Origin: an uncultured Spirochaetales bacterium
GTDB taxonomy: Bacteria; Spirochaetota; Spirochaetia; Sphaerochaetales; Sphaerochaetaceae
Assembly (NCBI GenBank): GCA_934276485.1
Contig: CAKQTE010000022.1
Coordinates: forward strand, 1-21,957
DNA: 21,957 bases
Direction: 5' to 3'
Both the position numbers and the translations under genes were made by a program. The notes under the pieces are model-generated. The model made no database searches and was not told the origin of the DNA. It saw only the letters and a list, made by a program, of their open reading frames with translations. This document shows positions 21,105 to 21,957 of the stretch, piece by piece. How positions within the stretch are numbered: the first letter of the stretch is position 1; each line of letters opens with the position of its first letter.

Positions 21105-21727
21105 AGAGAATTTATCTAGTAAGACATGGAAAACAAGACACATTGTTATTCAATGCTGATGCAAGTTTATCTGGTATTGGAATAAAGCAAGCCGAGCTTT
21201 TGCAAGGAAGATTAAAGGATTGTTCCTTTGATAAAATCTACTCTAGCACTTTGAAAAGGGCGGTGGAGACCTCTGATATCCTTAATCGAAATTGGAATAT
21301 GACAATTGAGAGAAGAGCAGAGCTTTGTGAGATAGATTATGGATTCTTCACAGGTATTCCTATTGCTTCTTCTGAGAAGGAGAACAAAGCGTTCTTTGAG
21401 CGATTATATAGCAGAAATGAAGATCTAGCTTTTCCTGAAGGCGAAAATGGGGAGATGGCTTATAAGAGAGCAAAAATTGTATTCGATGAGATAGAAAAAA
21501 GTCCATATGAAAACATTCTTATAGTTTGTCATGGTGGCTTGATTCGCTCTGTCATCTGTGGACTGTTAGATTTTCCATTCTCAGCACGTTTTGCATTCTC
21601 TAAATACCTAGAGAACACAAGTATAAGCAGTCTTTTGTATGATGAGGATTCAAGACTATATTATCTTGAGAGTTTAAATGATTATACGCACTTAAAGCCA
21701 TTCAAGGAACTTCTTAGAAATCGATAA
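21101..21727 (+). CDS. Histidine phosphatase family protein (phosphoglycerate mutase-like)
   Basis: A 208-residue protein of the cofactor-independent-looking branch-1 histidine phosphatases (GpmB/CobC/YhfR-like). The catalytic RHG is at 8-10 (H9 is phosphorylated in the family). R53 in STLKRAVET, an acidic residue in ELCEIDYG (74-81) and H144 in VCHGG complete the site. The small size suggests a phosphatase of a sugar phosphate or other metabolite rather than a glycolytic mutase. The start is TTG 21101, overlapping the FGGY stop by TTGA. GAGG (21090-21093) lies seven bases upstream and homologues begin K+.(Y/F)LVRHG, so the non-ATG start is well supported. It is the last gene of the operon, before a terminator. 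Confidence 0.88.
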   Translation: MKRIYLVRHGKQDTLLFNADASLSGIGIKQAELLQGRLKDCSFDKIYSSTLKRAVETSDILNRNWNMTIERRAELCEIDYGFFTGIPIASSEKENKAFFERLYSRNEDLAFPEGENGEMAYKRAKIVFDEIEKSPYENILIVCHGGLIRSVICGLLDFPFSARFAFSKYLENTSISSLLYDEDSRLYYLESLNDYTHLKPFKELLRNR

Positions 21728-21760
21728 CAAAAGGCTTTATATGTATTTGTTTTCAACCAA

Positions 21761-21797
21761 CAAGAGCCCTCGATTGATATCTTGGGCTCTTGGTTTT
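21761..21797 (+). terminator. Rho-independent terminator of the rightward operon
   Basis: CAAGAGCCC (21761-21769) pairs perfectly with GGGCTCTTG (21784-21792) around a 14-base loop. GTTTT follows. It begins about 34 bases after the phosphatase stop. The next gene is on the opposite strand, and on that strand the stem is followed only by TTGGTTG, so it mainly serves the plus strand. Confidence 0.82.
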
Positions 21798-21830
21798 ACA
21801 ACAATGCTAGCGTTTGCCTATAAGCATGCA

Positions 21831-21957
21831 CTATTTGAGATCCAGAATCTCTTCTTTAGTAAGCATGGTCATTGCTGAGATTGTATCAATATCGAAGTTT
21901 GAGGCGAGCATACGCCTTGCAGTTGCGAGCTTTTCTTTCTGTAGTCCTTTCTTCTCT
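21831..21957 (-). CDS. Rpn/PD-(D/E)XK transposase-like nuclease, C-terminal end (rest off window)
   Basis: On the minus strand an open frame enters from the right edge and ends at TAG (21833-21831). The last 41 residues read, in part, KEKLATARRMLASNFD and TKEEILDLK. A Lys/Glu/Gln-rich helix, then ATARRML, then a short D.DTI..MT.LT.EEI.(D/N)L end is the usual C-terminus of the Rpn family (recombination-promoting nuclease/putative transposase, PD-(D/E)XK). These proteins are often numerous in spirochaete and gut anaerobe genomes. The catalytic domain is not in view, so the assignment rests on the tail only. Confidence 0.58.
   Translation of the reverse strand, partial: EKKGLQKEKLATARRMLASNFDIDTISAMTMLTKEEILDLK

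Overview
The window reads as a chromosomal stretch of a host-associated or anaerobic spirochaete (Treponema/Sphaerochaeta-like). The base composition is fairly AT-rich. Both binding proteins have short spirochaete-style export signals ending in VFA, followed by QGGAEK or QGAQEA. The gene mix is central carbon metabolism (GTP-dependent PEP carboxykinase, archaeal/fungal-type aspartate-semialdehyde dehydrogenase) plus ABC-type carbohydrate uptake. The taxonomic call is inference from protein style, not from a marker gene.

Left edge (1-880): the 3' end of an IS200/IS605-type element. It comprises the TnpB C-terminus, a string of hairpins that look like the omega-RNA scaffold, and a right-end hairpin followed by TCAA. 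Directly after it lies the C-terminal part of a ComF-like phosphoribosyltransferase gene that the element appears to have cut. Next is a DUF4143-type AAA ATPase (969-2183), whose start lies beside a duplicated 20-base AT-rich repeat.

Housekeeping block (2184-8795): asd with a clear sigma70-type promoter and a downstream terminator; a convergent U32-family protein with a four-cysteine cluster; pckG with a strong Shine-Dalgarno and a strong terminator; and a SorC-family regulator.

Transport/catabolism block (8853-21727): two divergent operons start from about 13.1-13.4 kb. Leftwards runs a binding protein, a fused double permease and an ATPase, in the architecture of the FbpABC/AfuABC group. 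Rightwards runs a nine-gene, tightly packed operon: sugar-type (CUT1) binding protein, two permeases, a FruK/LacC-like PfkB kinase, a small P-loop kinase, a class II ketose-bisphosphate aldolase, a second divergent PfkB kinase, an FGGY kinase and a histidine phosphatase. The rightward operon has no ATPase of its own, so it may borrow the leftward one or use a remote multitask ATPase. I infer uptake of an unidentified sugar or polyol, phosphorylation in one or two steps, and cleavage by the aldolase to triose-level products, with the nearby SorC protein as a candidate regulator. The substrate cannot be read from the sequence.

Right edge: a rho-independent terminator, then the last 41 codons of a leftward gene resembling the C-terminus of Rpn/PD-(D/E)XK transposase-like nucleases. 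I saw no tRNA, rRNA or CRISPR array. The most rewarding items are the four-kinase plus aldolase operon, the shared ATACTAA half-sites at the pckG and binding-protein promoters, and the element/omega-RNA junction inside the phosphoribosyltransferase gene.
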